Assembly (NCBI RefSeq): GCF_014905175.1
Contig: NC_057790.1
Location: 19,370,469-19,434,468, forward strand
From: Aphidius gifuensis
Taxonomy: Eukaryota > Arthropoda > Insecta > Hymenoptera > Braconidae
DNA length: 64,000 bases
Direction: 5' to 3'
The translations under genes and the position numbers were made by a program. Within the stretch, counting starts at the first letter, position 1; every line of letters starts with the position of its first letter. Below are positions 53,077 to 64,000 of this stretch, one piece after another. Below the pieces are notes generated by a model. That model saw only the letters and a list, made by a program, of their open reading frames with translations. It was not told the origin of the DNA and ran no database searches.

Positions 53077-54400
53077 TGTTAAAACGCCGTGTGAATTAAG
53101 TTATATATATACTCAACTTTGTGTGAGAATAATTAATTAAGCCCACCTTAAACATTCTATTCCAACTCGGAATGGAATCATATATGTATATTTAAACTGT
53201 TCCGTGGAGATTCCGCTTCCGTTTGGGACGATTATTTAAAAATGAAAAATTTTAAATATTAAAAAATAAAAAAAAAAAAGTGCCAGGACGCTCTGAGCGC
53301 GTGACAAACCAAATAATTTATTATTTAAAAGAATGAAAAAAAAAAAAAAAAAGTAAATAATAAAATAAATACATATGCAAGTTAATGATAATGAATCGCG
53401 TTTTAGAGGGTAACGAAAGTTGGGGAAATTGTTTTGTTGAGAAATATATTTTTTTTCTTTTTGCGATGTTTATGATAAATCGTAGTATCGGTGAGACTTG
53501 TTTCTCTTCTACTTTTTCCCCGCTGGCCCTCTTTGTCTATTTATAAATAAATAGAGCTGTAAAAAAAAAAAAAAAAAACTAAATATTTTAAACAAAAGGG
53601 AATATTGCAAGTAAAAAAATAATTAAAAAAAAAAAAAAAAAAAAGATATGTGTTTTTATGTAACACACAACGTGCGTCTACCGAGGTAAATCGGAGCTAT
53701 CTTCTTCTGACTGGGAACAATCCACTTTTATCTAAAAAAAAGTGGCCCATTATTCTATGCAATTATGTATTGAATATTACCTTAAAAATTTTAAAAAATT
53801 TTAAATATCATTATTACCTATCTAACTGTCAGTGTTATAGGTAAAGAATTAAAAAAAAAAAATTTAAAAAAAACAAAAAAAAATAAATGATATAGTGGAT
53901 AGCGTACGAAAAAGAAAAAAAAAATTAAAAACCCTTAAAAAATGTTTAAATGTTGCAAAAATAATTAATCTATTACATGTGATAATCATGGATATCGCGC
54001 ATCCTGTACAGTCTCCACCTCATTCATCAATCATTTACTCTACAATTATTATTAATATTATCATCATTATTATTATTATTATCATCATTATTATTATTAT
54101 TGAATATATAAAAGAAAAAAAAAATTGAAAAAAAAAAAAATTATTAATTAATATTATTGTATTAAATTTAAGGGTAAAAAATAAAAAAAAATTATAATCG
54201 TAAACGTTATCATCTCGTGTGTCTGTATATTCCGTAGAGCCTCGCACGCAAATTGCGTTGAAAATAAAAGAAAAAAAAAATATGAAATATAAAATATAAG
54301 AATGTTGTATGCTAATGTTTAATTTGTGTATATGTGTGAATGATAATAAAATGAGTCGGGGCAATTAAATTTGTGGCACATTGAATGTCAACGTGTAAGT
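53077..54400 (+). other. E75 3' UTR, end not fixed
   Basis: AT-rich sequence after the stop, with GC-richer spots at 53150-53240, 53280-53310 and 53670-53720. AATAAA signals are numerous, for example at 53359 and 53546, so the polyadenylation site cannot be chosen by eye. Poly(A) runs at 53265, 53337, 53561 and 53624 are genomic. Short open frames are low-complexity. Confidence 0.5.
54036..54101. repeat. ATT/ATC trinucleotide microsatellite
   Basis: About 66 bases of ATT repeats interrupted by ATC and AAT units. It is likely within or just beyond the E75 3' UTR and a probable polymorphic marker. Confidence 0.85.
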
Positions 54401-55375
54401 TAAAGAACAAGAAAGCCACAAAATTAATATTTAAAAAAAAAATCATCAGAGAAAAAATTATAAAAATAAAAATTATAATGAAAAAACAAAAATTATATTA
54501 TTAAAAATATTACAAGTAAACAAATAAAAATATCTGAAAATAAAAAAAAAAAAAAACAAAAACAAATATTGTAATTTTTTTTAAACATTTTATTTGTTAT
54601 TAATTTATTTTATTTTATTTAGATTTTTTTTTTTTTTTTTAATGAGACTGATTGGTCTTTTGTGGCCTCCAGTTTGCAATTATTATTGTACCTTTATACA
54701 ATGTATCCTGACAGTTGAATGGAGGACGAATTTATAAAAAGGTAAAAAAAAATAAAACAATTTTTCAATGAAAACAGTTATTCAATCAATTAATCATGAT
54801 TAATCTCAAATATTATGAATTTTGAGTTTAAATATTGACAAATTGATTGGAAGTTAATGATGTTTTGTTGTTCGTGTGAATGCAGAAAATAAAAAAATAA
54901 ATAACCGAGTCCCTGGATGGAACAATGTGACACTTGTAAATATTAATAAATTAAGATTGTAGGTATATATTTGTAGGCGTGATTGATCTATGAAAAAAAG
55001 TAAACTGGCTAATAAAAATAAAATCATTAAATTCGAGAAACATTAAAAAAATAAAAAGAACAACTGAAACAAATAAAAATTTAAATTTCCTCCTTGTAAT
55101 TATTATCAATTGACGCCGAAAATAATATTAAAAATCAACAGTCCAGTCTCAAAACAATTGTAATTAAAAAAAAACAAAAAAAAAAAACATTTAATTATTA
55201 TCTTTACAATTGTATAATTAATAATTGTACCACAGAGTCATTCCCAATTATAAATTACACTCGCGTTAAAACATCCACAAAGCACACTGATTGTTGTTTT
55301 ATTTTATTTATATATTTTTGTTGTTTCCCTTGCTATAATAAAAAAAAAAAAAAAAACCATTAATCCAGCCGTCAA
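54401..55375. other. AT-rich interval between E75 and the hairpin
   Basis: Nearly 1 kb of homopolymer-rich DNA. Only short GC-richer fragments occur (about 54650-54730 and 54860-54920). I see no gene. Confidence 0.6.
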
Positions 55376-55455
55376 ATCACCAGTTTCAATTGCAAGGTAA
55401 ATAAAAATCATAAATTCATATAATATACCTTGCAGCTGAAACTAAATGCTGGAAT
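55376..55455 (+). ncRNA. Candidate miRNA-like hairpin
   Basis: The 18 bases at 55382-55399 (AGTTTCAATTGCAAGGTA) face 55426-55443 (TACCTTGCAGCTGAAACT). If transcribed from the + strand they form 17 of 18 pairs: one A/C mismatch and one U-G wobble in the middle. The loop is 26 nt of AT-rich sequence, and short CCAGC/GCTGG ends could extend the base. Arm length and loop size suit a Dicer substrate. I do not match either arm to a known insect miRNA. The minus-strand fold is slightly worse. Confidence 0.4.
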
Positions 55456-55593
55456 TGTATTGCGCGAGTTATATAATCACATTGCGGTGATTCACATTGA
55501 CCAATATCATTAATTAAAAAATTTAAATTGGAGGAAAATAATAATAAAACAAATGACATATAGATTTAAAAAAAAGAAAAGGCTAATAAGAAA

Positions 55594-55887
55594 ATGAAAT
55601 TTAATAAATGCACAGTACTCAGCAAAGGGAAATTTTACAAAAAAAAAAATATATATGTATATGAAAAGAAATTTAAAAACCCTAGCATTGATATTCGTAA
55701 TACTGTTAAACATAAAATACACATTATGAATTATTATAGTAAACAATACATAAAGTATGATATATTTCTCTATCAATTAAGAAAGAAAATACTAAATAAT
55801 GAAAATAAAAAACAGTTGTTGTTTCTGGTGAACAAAAAATATAATGACAATTTGAAAATAAAAAAAATTGATAAGTTATTCGAATGA
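55594..55887 (+). CDS. Weak 97-codon ORF, doubtful
   Basis: ATG to TGA, 97 residues, very rich in Lys, Asn, Ile and Tyr, with no domain or signal peptide I recognise. It overlaps an equally long frame on the other strand (55510-55776). In DNA this AT-rich, and with 64 kb searched, an open frame of this length is expected about once by chance, helped by its poly(A) stretch. It is listed because it lies between E75 and the repeat array and could belong to an unrecognised gene. Confidence 0.12.
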   Translation: MKFNKCTVLSKGKFYKKKNIYVYEKKFKNPSIDIRNTVKHKIHIMNYYSKQYIKYDIFLYQLRKKILNNENKKQLLFLVNKKYNDNLKIKKIDKLFE

Positions 55888-56071
55888 ATAAAAAATAGCC
55901 CTGCATATTGCCCAGTGAGCACGTCATTTTGTACGCTTGGGAGTTGTGAAGTGGTTTGAATAAACATTGTCTGGTGAATTATACATAAATATTTGAATTT
56001 TGATTTATTTAAAATACCCTTAAACCTTATATAATGTTTTTTATTTAAGTTCAAATAGTTTTTATACATAG

Positions 56072-56155
56072 ATGCAGTCAACTGATGATTTTTTCCAATC
56101 ATTGAAAACCTTGCTGATCATTCCAACCTCATTATTTTGCTTGTTTTTAAACGGA
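56072..56155 (+). CDS. Hypothetical first exon of a microexon gene abutting the tandem array
   Basis: ATG at 56072 opens 28 codons: an acidic/Gln start (MQSTDDFFQSLK), then a hydrophobic run TLLIIPTSLFCLFL and NG. It reads like a signal peptide or signal anchor. The frame reaches GGA|GTACAG at 56155/56156 in phase 0. This point lines up with the exon/donor junction of the first array unit, and the following bases are homologous to the array. Splicing to the first repeat acceptor (AACAG, 56263) would continue in the only frame that stays open in every repeat copy I read. The ATG context is weak (TAGATG) and there is no independent evidence of transcription, so this is a hypothesis. Confidence 0.2.
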
Positions 56156-59100
56156 GTACAGATTCATCATAAAATATAACTTACTTCTTCTATATTATAA
56201 TTCCCCAATTAATTTGAAATTTTTATTTTTTTTTTTTTTTTAAATAAAATGCTATTTTAACAGGAACATATAACTAGCAAGGAGGTATTTCATATAATTC
56301 ATAACTTACTTCTTCTATATTATAATTTCCTAATTAATTTAAAATTTTTGATTTTTTTTTTTTAAAAAAATATGCTATATTAACAGGAACATAGACCTAG
56401 CAAGGAGGTATTTCATATATTCTATAATTTACTTCCTCTATATTATAATTCCCTAATTAATTCAATATTTTTATTTTTTTTTTTTGAAAAAAATATGCTA
56501 TTTTAACAGGAACATAGAACTAGCAAAGAGGTATTTCATATATTTTATAACTTACTTCTTCTATATTATAATTTCCTAATTAATTTGAAATTTTTATTTT
56601 TTTTTTTTTGAAAAAAATATTCTGTTTCAACAGGAACATAGAACTAGCAAAGAGGTATTTCATATAATTTATAACTTACTCCTTCTATATTATAATTCCC
56701 TAATTGATTCAATATTTTTATTTTTTTTTCAAACAATATGTTATTTCAACAGGAACATAGAACTAGCGAAGAGGTATTTCATATATTTTAGAACTTACTC
56801 CTTCTATATTATAATTCCCTAATTAATTTAATATTTTTATTTTTTTTTTTTGAAAAAAATATGCTATTTTAACAGGAACATAGAACTAGCAGAGAGGTAT
56901 TTCATATAATTTATAACTTACTCCTGCTATATTATAATTCCCTAATTAATTCAATATTTTTATTTTTATTTTTTTGAAAAAAATATGCTATTTTAACAGG
57001 AACATAGAACTAGCAAGGAAGTATTTCATATAATTCATAACTTACTTTTTCTATATTATAATTCCCTAATTAATTTGAAATTTTTATTTTTTTTTTTTGA
57101 AAAAAATATGCTATTTTAACAGGAACATAGAACTAGCAAAGAGGTATTTCATATAATTTATAACTTACTCCTTCTACATTATAATTCCCTAATTAATTTG
57201 AAATTTTTATTTTTTTTTTTTTAAAATAATATGCTATTTTAACAGGAACATAGAACTATCAAGGAGGTATCTCATATAATTTATAACTTACTTCTTCTAT
57301 ATTATAATTCCCTAATTAATTCAATGTACGTATTTTTTTTTTTTTTGAAAATAATATGCTATTTTAACAGGAACATAGAACTAGCGAAGGGGTATTTTAT
57401 ATATTTTATAACTTACTTCTTCTATATTATAATTTCCTAATTAATTTGAAATTTTTATTTTTTTTTTTTTTAAAAAAAATATTCTGTTTCAACAGGAACA
57501 TAAAACTAGCAAAGAGGTATTCCATATAATTCATAACTTACTCCTTCTATATTATAATTCCCTAATTAATTTAATATTTTTATTTTTTTTTTTTGAAAAA
57601 AATATGCTATTTTAACAGGAACATAGAACTAGCAAAAAGGTATTTCATATAATTTATAACTTACTCCTTCTACATTATAATTCCCTAATTAATTTGAAAT
57701 TTATATTTTTTTTTTTTGAAAATAATATGCTATTTTAACAGGAACATAGAACTAGCAAGGAGGTATCTCATATAATTTATAACTTACTTCTTCTATATTA
57801 TAATTCCCTAACCAATTCAATATTTTTATTTTTATTTTTTTAAAATAATATGCTATTTTAACAGGAACATAGAACTAGCAAAGAGGTATTTCATATAATT
57901 TATAACTTACTCCTTCTATATTATAATTCCCTAATTAATTCAATATACGTATTTTTTTTTTTTTTGAAAATAATATGCTATTTTAACAGGAACATAGAAC
58001 TAGCAAAGAGGTATTTCATATAATTTATAACTTACTTCTTCTATATTATAATTCCCTAATTAATTTGAAATTTTCATTTTTTTTTTTTGAAAAAAATATG
58101 CTATTTTAACAGGAACATAGAACTAGCAAAGAGGTGTTTTATATAATTTATAACTTACTCCTTCTATATTATAATTCCCTAATTGATTCAATATTTTTAT
58201 TTTTTTTTCAAACAATATGTTATTTCAACAGGAACATAGAACTAGCAAAGAGGTATTTCATATATTTTAGAACTTACTCCTTCTATATTATAATTCCCTA
58301 ATTAATTTAATATTTTTATTTTTTTTTTTTGAAAAAAATATGCTATTTTAACAGGAACATAGAACTAGCAGAGAGGTATTTCATATAATTTATAACTTAC
58401 TCCTGCTATATTATAAATCCCTAATTAATTCAATATTTTTATTTTTATTTTTTTGAAAAAAATATGCTATTTTAACAGGAACATAGAACTAGCAAGGAAG
58501 TATTTCATATAATTCATAACTTACTTTTTCTATATTATAATTCCCTAATTAATTTGAAATTTTTATTTTTTTTTTTTGAAAAAAATATGCTATTTTGACA
58601 GGAACATAGAACTAGCAAAGAGGTATTTCATATAATTCATAACTTACTTCTTCTATATTATAATTCCCTAATTAATTTGAAATTTTTATTTTTTTTTTTT
58701 GAAAAAAATATGCTATTTTAACAGCAACATAGAACTAGCAAAGAGGTATTTCATATAATTTATAACTTACTTCTTCTATATTATAATTCCCTAATTAATT
58801 TGAAATTTTCATTTTTTTTTTTTGAAAAAAATATGCTATTTTAACAGGAACATAGAACTAGCAAAGAGGTATTTCATATAATTTATAACTTACTTCTTCT
58901 ATATTATAATTCCCTAATTAATTCAATATTTTTATTTTTTTTTTTTTGAAAAAAATATGCTATTTTAACAGGAACATAGAACTAGCAAAGAGGTATTTCA
59001 TATATTTTATAATTTACTTCCTCTATATTATAATTCCCTAATTAATTCAATATACGTATTTTTTTTTTTTTTGAAAATAATATGCTATTTTAACAGGAAC

Positions 59101-62100
59101 ATAGAACTAGCAAAGAGGTATTTCATATAATTTATAACTTACTTCTTCTATATTATAATTCCCTAATTAATTTGAAATTTTCATTTTTTTTTATTGAAAA
59201 AAATATGCTATTTTAACAGGAACATAGAACTAGCAAAGAGGTGTTTTATATAATTTATAACTTACTCCTTCTATATTATAATTCCCTAATTGATTCAATA
59301 TTTTTATTTTTTTTTCAAACAATATGTTATTTCAACAGGAACATAGAACTAGCAAAGAGGTATTTCATATATTTTATAATTTACTTTTTCTATATTATAA
59401 TTGACTAATTAATTCAGAATTTTTATTTTTTTTTTTTGAAAAAAAAAAGCTATTTTAACAGGAACATATAACTAGCAAGGAGGTATTCCATATAATTCAT
59501 AACTTACTCCTTCTATATTATAATTCCCTAATTAATTTAATATTTTTATTTTTTTTTTTTGAAAAAAATATGCTATTTTAACAGGAACATAGAACTAGCA
59601 AAGAGGTATTCCATATATTTTATAATTTACTTCTTCTATATTATAATTCCCTAATTAATTCAATATTTTTATTTTTTTTTTTTGAAATCAATATGCTATT
59701 TTAACAGGAACATAGAACTAGCAAGGAGGTATCTCATATAATTTATAACTTACTTCTTCTATATTATAATTCCCTAATTAATTCAATATTTTTATTTTTT
59801 TTTTTCTGAAAAAAATATGCTATATTAACAGGAACATAGAACTAGCAAAGAGGTATTTTATATAATTTATAATTTACTCCTTCTATATTATAATTCCCTA
59901 ATTAATTCAGAATTTTTATTTTTTTTTTTTGAAAAAAATATGCTATTTCAACAGGAACATAGAACTAGCAAGGAGGTATTTCATATAATTCATAACTTAC
60001 TTCTTCTATATTATAATTCCCTAATCAATTTGAAATTTTTATTTTTTTTTTTTGAAAAAAATATGCTATTTTAACAGGAACATAGAACTAGCAAAGAGGT
60101 ATTTCATATAATTCATAACTTACTTCTTCTATATTATAATTCCCTAATTAATTTGAAATTTTTATTTTTTTTTTTTTGAAAAAAATATGCTATTTTAACA
60201 GGAACATAGAACTAGCAAAGAGGTATTTCATATAATTTATAACTTACTTCTTCTATATTATAATTCCCTAATTAATTTGAAATTTTCATTTTTTTTTTTT
60301 GAAAAAAATATGCTATTTTAACAGGAACATAGAACTAGCAAAGAGGTATTTCATATAATTTATAACTTACTTCTTCTATATTATAATTCCCTAATTAATT
60401 TGAAATTTTTATTTTTTTTTTTTGAAAAAAATATGCTATTTTAACAGGAACATAGAACTAGCAAAGAGGTATTCCATATATTTTATAATTTACTTCTTCT
60501 ATATTATAATTCCCTAATTAATTCAATATTTTTATTTTTTTTTTTTGAAATCAATATGCTATTTTAACAGGAACATAGAACTAGCAAGGAGGTATCTCAT
60601 ATAATTTATAACTTACTTCTTCTATATTATAATTCCCTAATTAATTCAATATTTTTATTTTTATTTTTTTAAAAAATATGCTATTTTAACAGGAACATAG
60701 AACTAGCAAAGAGGTATTTCATATATTTTATAATTTACTTCTTCTATATTATAATTCCCTAATGAATTTGAAATTTTTATTTTTTTTTTTGAAAAAAATA
60801 TGCTATTTCAACAGGAACATAGAACTAGCAAGGAGGTATTTCATATAATTCATAACTTACTTCTTCTATATTATAATTCCCTAATCAATTTGAAATTTTT
60901 TTTGAAAAAAACATGCTATTTTAACAGGAACATAGAACTAGTAAGGAGGTATTTCATATAATTCATAACTTACTTCTTCTATATTATAATTCCCTAATCA
61001 ATTTGAAATTTTTATTTTTTTTTTTTGAAAAAAATATGCTATTTTAACAGGAACATAGAACTAGCAAAGAGGTATTTCATATAATTCATAACTTACTTCT
61101 TCTATATTATAATTCCCTAATTAATTTGAAATTTTTATTTTTTTTTTTTTGAAAAAAATATGCTATTTTAACAGGAACATAGAACTAGCAAAGAGGTATT
61201 CCATATAATTTATAACTTACTTCTTCTATATTATAATTCCCTAATTAATTTGAAATTTTTATTTTTTTTTTTTTGAAAAAAATATGCTATTTTAACAGGA
61301 ACATAGAACTAGCAAGGAGGTATCTCATATAATTTATAACTTACTTCTTCTATATTATAATTCCCTAATTAATTTGAAATTTTTATTTTTTTTTTTTTGA
61401 AAAAAATATGCTATTTTAACAGGAACATAGAACTAGCAAAGAGGTATTTCATATAATTCATAACTTACTTCTTCTATATTATAATTCCCTAATTAATTTG
61501 AAATTTTTATTTTTTTTTTTTTGAAAAAAATATGCTATTTTAACAGGAACATAGAACTAGCAAAGAGGTATCTCATATAATTTATAACTTACTTCTTCTA
61601 TATTATAATTCCCTAATTAATTCAATATTTTTATTTTTTTTTTTGAAAATAATATGCTATTTTAACAGGAACATAGAACTAGCAAAGAGGTATTCCATAT
61701 ATTTTACAATTTACTTCTTCTATATTATAATTCCCTAATTAATTCAATATTTTTATTTTTTTTTTTTTGAAATCAATATGCTAGTTTAACAGGAACATAG
61801 AACTAGCAAGGAGGTATTTCATATAATTCATAACTTACTTCTTCTATATTATAATTCCTTAATCAATTTGAAATTTTTATTTTCATTTTTTGAAAAAAAT
61901 ATGCTATTTTAACAGGAACATAGAACTAGCAAGGAGGTATTTCATATAATTTATAACTTACTTCTTCTATATTATAATTCCCTAATCAATTTGAAATTTT
62001 TATTTTTATTTTTTAAAAAAAAAATATGCTATTTTAACAGGAACATAGAACTAGCAAGGAGGTATTTCATATAATTCATATCTTACTTCTTCTATATTAT

Positions 62101-64000
62101 AAATCCCTAATCAATTTGAAATTTTTATTTTTATTTTTTAAAAAAAAAATATGCTATTTTAACAGGAACATAGAACTAGCAAAGAGGTATTCCATATATT
62201 TTATAATTTACTTCTTCTATATTATAATTCCCTAATTAATTCAATATTTTTATTTTTTTTTTTTTGAAAAAAATATGCTATTTTAACAGGAACATAGAAC
62301 TAGCAAGGAGGTATTTCATATAATTCATAACTTACTTCTTCTATATTATAATTCCCTAATCAATTTGAAATTTTTATTTTTATTTTTTGAAAAAAATATG
62401 CTATTTTAACAGGAACATAGAACTAGCAAGGAGGTATTTCATATAATTCATAACTTACTTCTTCTATATTATAATTCCCTAATCAATTTGAAATTTTTAT
62501 TTTTATTTTTTGAAAAAAATTCGCTATTTTAACAGGAACATAGAACTAGCAAGGAGGTATTTCATATAATTTATAATTTACTTCTTTTATATTATAATTC
62601 CCTAATTAATTCAATATTTTTATTTTTTTTTTTTGAAAATAATATGCTATTTTAACAGGAACATAGAACTAGCAAGGAGGTATCTCATATAATTTATAAC
62701 TTACTTCTTCTATATTATAATTCCCTAATTAATTCAATATTTTTATTTTTTTTTTTGAAAATAATATGCTATTTTAACAGGAACATAGAACTAGCAAAGA
62801 GGTATTCCATATATTTTATAATTTACTTCTTCTATATTATAATTCCCTAATTAATTCAGAATTTTTATTTTTTTTTTTTGAAAAAAATATGCTATTTTAA
62901 CAGGAACATAGAACTAGCAAGGAGGTATTTCATATAATTCATAACTTACTTCTTCTATATTATAATTCCCTAATTAATTTGAAATTTTTTTTTTTTTTTT
63001 TTTGAAAAAAATATGCTATTTTAACAGGAACATAGAACTAGCAAAGAGGTATTTCATATAATTTATAACTTACTTCTTCTATATTATAATTCCCTAATTA
63101 ATTTGAAATTTTTATTTTTTTTTTTTGAAAAAAATATGCTATTTTAACAGGAACATAGAACTAGCAAAGAGGTATTCCATATATTTTATAATTTACTTCT
63201 TCTATATTATAATTCCCTAATTAATTCAATATTTTTATTTTTTTTCTTTGAAAATAATATGCTATTTTAACAGGAACATAGAACTAGCAAGGAGGTATTT
63301 CATATAATTTATAACTTACTTCTTCTATATTATAATTCCCTAATTAATTTGTTATTTTTATTTTTTTCTTTGAAAATAATATGCTATTTTAACAGGAACA
63401 TAGAACTAGCAAGGAGGTATTTCATATAATTCATATCTTACTTCTTCTATATTATAAATCCCTAATCAATTTGAAATTTTTATTTTTATTTTTTGAAAAA
63501 AATTCGCTATTTTAACAGGAACATAGAACTAGCAAGGAGGTATTTCATATAATTCATAACTTACTTCTTCTATATTATAATTCCCTAATCAATTTGAAAT
63601 TTTTATTTTTATTTTTTGAAAAAAATATGCTATTTTAACAGGAACATAGAACTAGCAAGGAGGTATTTCATATAATTCATAACTTACTTCTTCTATATTA
63701 TAATTCCCTAATTAATTTGAAATTTTTTTTTTTTTTTTTTTGAAAAAAATATGCTATTTTAACAGGAACATAGAACTAGCAAAGAGGTATTTCATATAAT
63801 TTATAATTTACTTCTTTTATATTATAATTCCCTAATTAATTCAATATTTTTATTTTTTTTTTTTGAAAATAATATGCTATTTTAACAGGAACATAGAACT
63901 AGCAAGGAGGTATCTCATATAATTTATAACTTACTTCTTCTATATTATAATTCCCTAATTAATTCAATATTTTTATTTTTTTTTTTGAAAATAATATGCT
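56156..64000 (+). repeat. Tandem array of about 62 copies of a ~123-bp unit, open at the right edge
   Basis: The anchor word CAGGAACATA recurs at 56261, 56384, 56507, 56631 and so on up to 63886, a mean spacing of 123 bases. That gives about 62 head-to-tail copies filling 7.8 kb and continuing past the window. Unit order: TTACTTCTTCTATATTATAA, TTCCCTAATTAATT, a variable AATTTGAAAT or ATTCAATAT box, a poly(T) tract of variable length, GAAAAAAATATGCTATTTT, AACAG, the 21-mer GAACATAGAACTAGC plus AAAGAG or AAGGAG, then GTATTTCATATA. Copies are highly alike, but poly(T) length and a few sites vary. One unit near 60890 is shortened. Blocks repeat at higher order (about 7, 9 and 12 units), pointing to unequal exchange. 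No terminal repeats or transposase are present. Confidence 0.97.
57941..59360 (+). repeat. Higher-order duplication inside the array (1107-bp, 9-unit register)
   Basis: Rare variants occur in the same order in two blocks: CAATATACGT at 57941 and 59048, GAGGTGTTTTATATAAT at 58131 and 59238, then TAATTGATTC followed by a CAAACAATATG variant at about 58190 and 59287. All offsets are about 1100 bases, nine units. The TAATTGATTC/CAAAC block also occurs at 56701, about 12 units before 58190, with the next three units matching too. A GAAATCAAT variant recurs at 59684, 60547 and 61769. Confidence 0.8.

Larger units (their letters stand above)
3482..54400 (+). other. E75 (Eip75B) nuclear receptor locus, approximate extent
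   Basis: One gene with at least five alternative 5' starts (4313, 15389, 39300, 46541, 49396) and shared 3' exons. Predicted proteins from the joined exons are about 983, 971, 1020, 914 and 851 residues respectively. The 1020-residue form becomes 1011 if the second Met of the 39300 exon is used. E75 is a direct early target of ecdysone. The protein is a haem-binding, gas- and redox-sensitive repressor that binds HR3/ROR-type elements or HR3 itself. Nested promoters producing isoforms with two, one or no zinc fingers match the known E75 A/B/C/D organisation of insects. The outer limits given are estimates. Confidence 0.9.

Noticed and set aside
56156..64000. Minus-strand reading of the array, with a consensus GTAAGT donor in every unit (complement of ACTTAC)
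   Set aside because: The matching acceptor (TTAATTAG) has no pyrimidine tract, the poly(T) becomes poly(A), and the implied exon is 20 nt with TAA and TAG in it. The alternative acceptor (TTTGCTAG) gives a 36-nt intron, too short to splice. The + strand reading is far more coherent.
56156..64000. CRISPR array
   Set aside because: The whole ~123-bp unit repeats with no unique spacers, in a eukaryotic setting.
1..64000. tRNA or rRNA genes, transposases, viral genes
   Set aside because: I found no cloverleaf signature such as GGTTCGAATCC, no recognisable transposase, integrase or reverse-transcriptase motif, and no viral protein in any frame.

Overview
The window is AT-rich insect DNA carrying one recognisable gene, the ecdysone-induced nuclear receptor E75 (Eip75B, NR1D family), on the + strand. 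It fills roughly 3.5-54.4 kb and is followed by a large tandem repeat that runs off the right edge. The receptor core is unmistakable: a C4 zinc-finger DNA-binding domain, the GRVPKREK box, a ligand-binding domain with both expected haem ligands, and a long Gln-rich F domain. A hymenopteran, perhaps a GC-poor parasitoid wasp, is my guess from base composition and gene structure. No species-diagnostic sequence was identified.

Layout: 1-3480, featureless AT-rich DNA. 3.48-4.55 kb, CpG-rich promoter-like DNA and the most upstream alternative first exon. 4.55-15.3 kb, intron with GC-richer islands, a 17-bp inverted repeat and a textbook recursive-splice site at 14412/14413. 15.29-15.59 kb, a second alternative 5' exon, possibly E75C-type. 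15.6-38.6 kb, long intron with ecdysone-response-element-like palindromes. 38.6-39.65 kb, E75A promoter, leader and first exon. 40.06-40.15 kb, zinc finger 1. 46.54-46.80 kb, E75B start fused to the shared zinc finger 2 exon. 48.9-49.47 kb, E75D promoter and 24-codon first exon. 50.06-50.30 kb and 50.84-53.08 kb, common hinge, ligand-binding and F-domain exons. All splice phases agree: the three upstream starts end in phase 1 and enter zinc finger 1; E75B enters at zinc finger 2 in phase 0; E75D enters after the DNA-binding domain in phase 1. The locus can therefore make receptors with two, one or no zinc fingers from separate promoters.

Downstream, 53.1-56.1 kb holds the 3' UTR, a miRNA-like hairpin (55382-55443) and weak ORFs. 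From about 56156 to the end lies a tandem array of about 62 copies of a ~123-bp unit. Each unit looks like a ~102-nt intron plus a 21-nt in-frame microexon. Just upstream sits a 28-codon ORF with a signal-peptide-like segment and a donor-like GT in the matching phase. The array is certain. Its reading as a microexon gene is a hypothesis and is the most unusual thing in the window.
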